Under the pieces are notes generated by a model. It saw only the letters and a program-made list of their open reading frames with translations, ran no database searches and was not told where the DNA came from. The position numbers and the translations under genes were made by a program. Of a DNA stretch of 13,186 nt, positions 12,561-13,186 are shown one piece after another. The stretch spans positions 1-13,186 of the forward strand of contig DATKDQ010000398.1 in the NCBI GenBank assembly GCA_035544635.1, written 5' to 3'. Within the stretch, counting starts at the first letter, position 1. Each line of letters starts with the position of its first letter. This DNA comes from DATAFT01 sp035544635 (GTDB lineage: Bacteria > Acidobacteriota > Thermoanaerobaculia > Multivoradales > Multivoraceae).

Positions 12561-13186
12561 CTACCACGGGGCGAAACGGCTCAGGCGCTGGCAGAGCTGG
12601 GCGACGGAGGCGAGCGCTTCCGGCGCGACGCCGCGTTCGAGCGTTCGCGCGACCAGCGGCACGACGACCAGGAGCTGGACCAGATCGAACACCGCGTGCG
12701 CGGCGATGGGCGCCCAAACGCTGCCGCGCCGCCGGGCGAGCTCGGCGTAGCACAGCGACAGCAGGGTGACGCCGACCAGCATGAACGGCTGTCCGTAGCC
12801 GAGGTGAGCGAGCGCGAACAGGGCGGTCGAGAGCGCGATGCCGACCCGCGGTTGCAGGAACCCGCGGAAGAACGTCTCCTCGACGACGCCCGCGGAGAGC
12901 GCTACGGCGACGCGCGCCCAGGCCGGCAGCCCGCCGATCCACAGCACCACCGAGGGCGGCTGCTCCGGCAGCGCTTCGCGTCCACCCAGAAGAGCGATCA
13001 GGCCGGCGAGCAGGAGAAGCACCAGCAGGACCAGCATCCAGATCGCGAGACCGATCCCCGCGCCGATCGCGAGCTCGCGGCCGGGAGACGAGGGGCGAAG
13101 GCCGTAGGCGTCGAGGAAGCCGGCGCCGGCACCCGGCGGCTGCCCCGGCGGGTAGGGGCCGGACGGGGCGGCCGGGGCGCGCCGTC
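12561..13186 (-). CDS. CPBP-family intramembrane metalloprotease (5' end outside window)
   Basis: The frame is open to the right edge. The first start codon seen, ATG 13037, lies inside a hydrophobic helix, and the 49 codons before it contain no ATG, GTG or TTG, so the true start is beyond 13186. The visible N-terminal part is Pro/Gly/Ala-rich (GPYPPGQPPGAGAG), then FLDAYGLRPSSPGREL, then membrane helices. The three CPBP (Abi/Rce1-like) motifs are intact: E-E-T-F-F-R at 12864-12881, F-A-L-A-H ending at 12804, and H-A-V-F-D at 12684-12698. Members are membrane metalloproteases related to eukaryotic Rce1; bacterial substrates are mostly unknown. It lies 21 bp upstream of the kinase gene on the same strand, so co-transcription is likely, but a functional link is not shown. 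Confidence 0.85.
   Translation of the reverse strand, partial: RRAPAAPSGPYPPGQPPGAGAGFLDAYGLRPSSPGRELAIGAGIGLAIWMLVLLVLLLLAGLIALLGGREALPEQPPSVVLWIGGLPAWARVAVALSAGVVEETFFRGFLQPRVGIALSTALFALAHLGYGQPFMLVGVTLLSLCYAELARRRGSVWAPIAAHAVFDLVQLLVVVPLVARTLERGVAPEALASVAQLCQRLSRFAPW

Noticed and set aside
1..13186. tRNA, rRNA, CRISPR arrays, insertion sequences or riboswitches
   Set aside because: No tRNA-like cloverleaf, spaced direct repeats, transposase motifs or long structured leaders were seen; intergenic gaps are all under about 130 bp.

Overview
The window is about 13 kb of very GC-rich, densely coding bacterial DNA. It holds eleven protein genes, two of them cut by the window edges, with no RNA genes, mobile elements or CRISPR. 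The content (YbbAP-TesA, an EnvC-type degenerate LytM protein, a CtpA-like protein, YibQ) points to a Gram-negative, double-membrane bacterium. DUF4388/PATAN proteins, large membrane TPR proteins and orphan RsbW/RsbV pairs in one GC-rich genome suggest Acidobacteriota or a deltaproteobacterial/myxobacterial-type lineage. That placement is inferred from gene content; no marker gene is present.

Layout. (1) Positions 1-2822, minus strand: a two-gene unit of a secreted-N-terminus, multi-pass TPR membrane protein (TTG start) and, overlapping it by 11 nt, a membrane-anchored DUF4388/PATAN protein that runs off the left edge. (2) 2898-3788, plus: mazG, divergent from the TPR gene. (3) 3817-4611, minus: a TesA-type SGNH esterase, divergent from 4735-8297, plus: ybbA (ATPase) and ybbP (FtsX-type permease). 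This is the same divergent arrangement as E. coli tesA/ybbA-ybbP. (4) 8341-13186, minus: a probable operon read from high to low coordinates. It encodes a CPBP-family membrane protease (5' end outside the window), an RsbW-type HATPase kinase, an RsbV-type STAS antagonist, EnvC, a CtpA-like S41 protein and YibQ (divergent polysaccharide deacetylase).

How they work together. Region 3 is a lipid/acyl-compound handling module at the inner membrane and periplasm. Region 4 joins a partner-switch regulatory pair to the conserved envC-ctpA-yibQ envelope cluster. rsbW/rsbV overlap by ATGA, and rsbV/envC overlap by CTGA if EnvC uses the CTG start that gives it a signal peptide.

The most notable observation is that the S41 protein has lost both catalytic residues (Gly where the Ser nucleophile belongs, Phe where the Lys general base belongs, at the correct 25-residue spacing). 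It looks like a pseudoprotease. With the degenerate LytM domain of EnvC, the cluster therefore contains two consecutive enzyme-fold proteins that probably act as scaffolds or regulators. The basis is direct reading of the sequence plus family knowledge; no searches were run.
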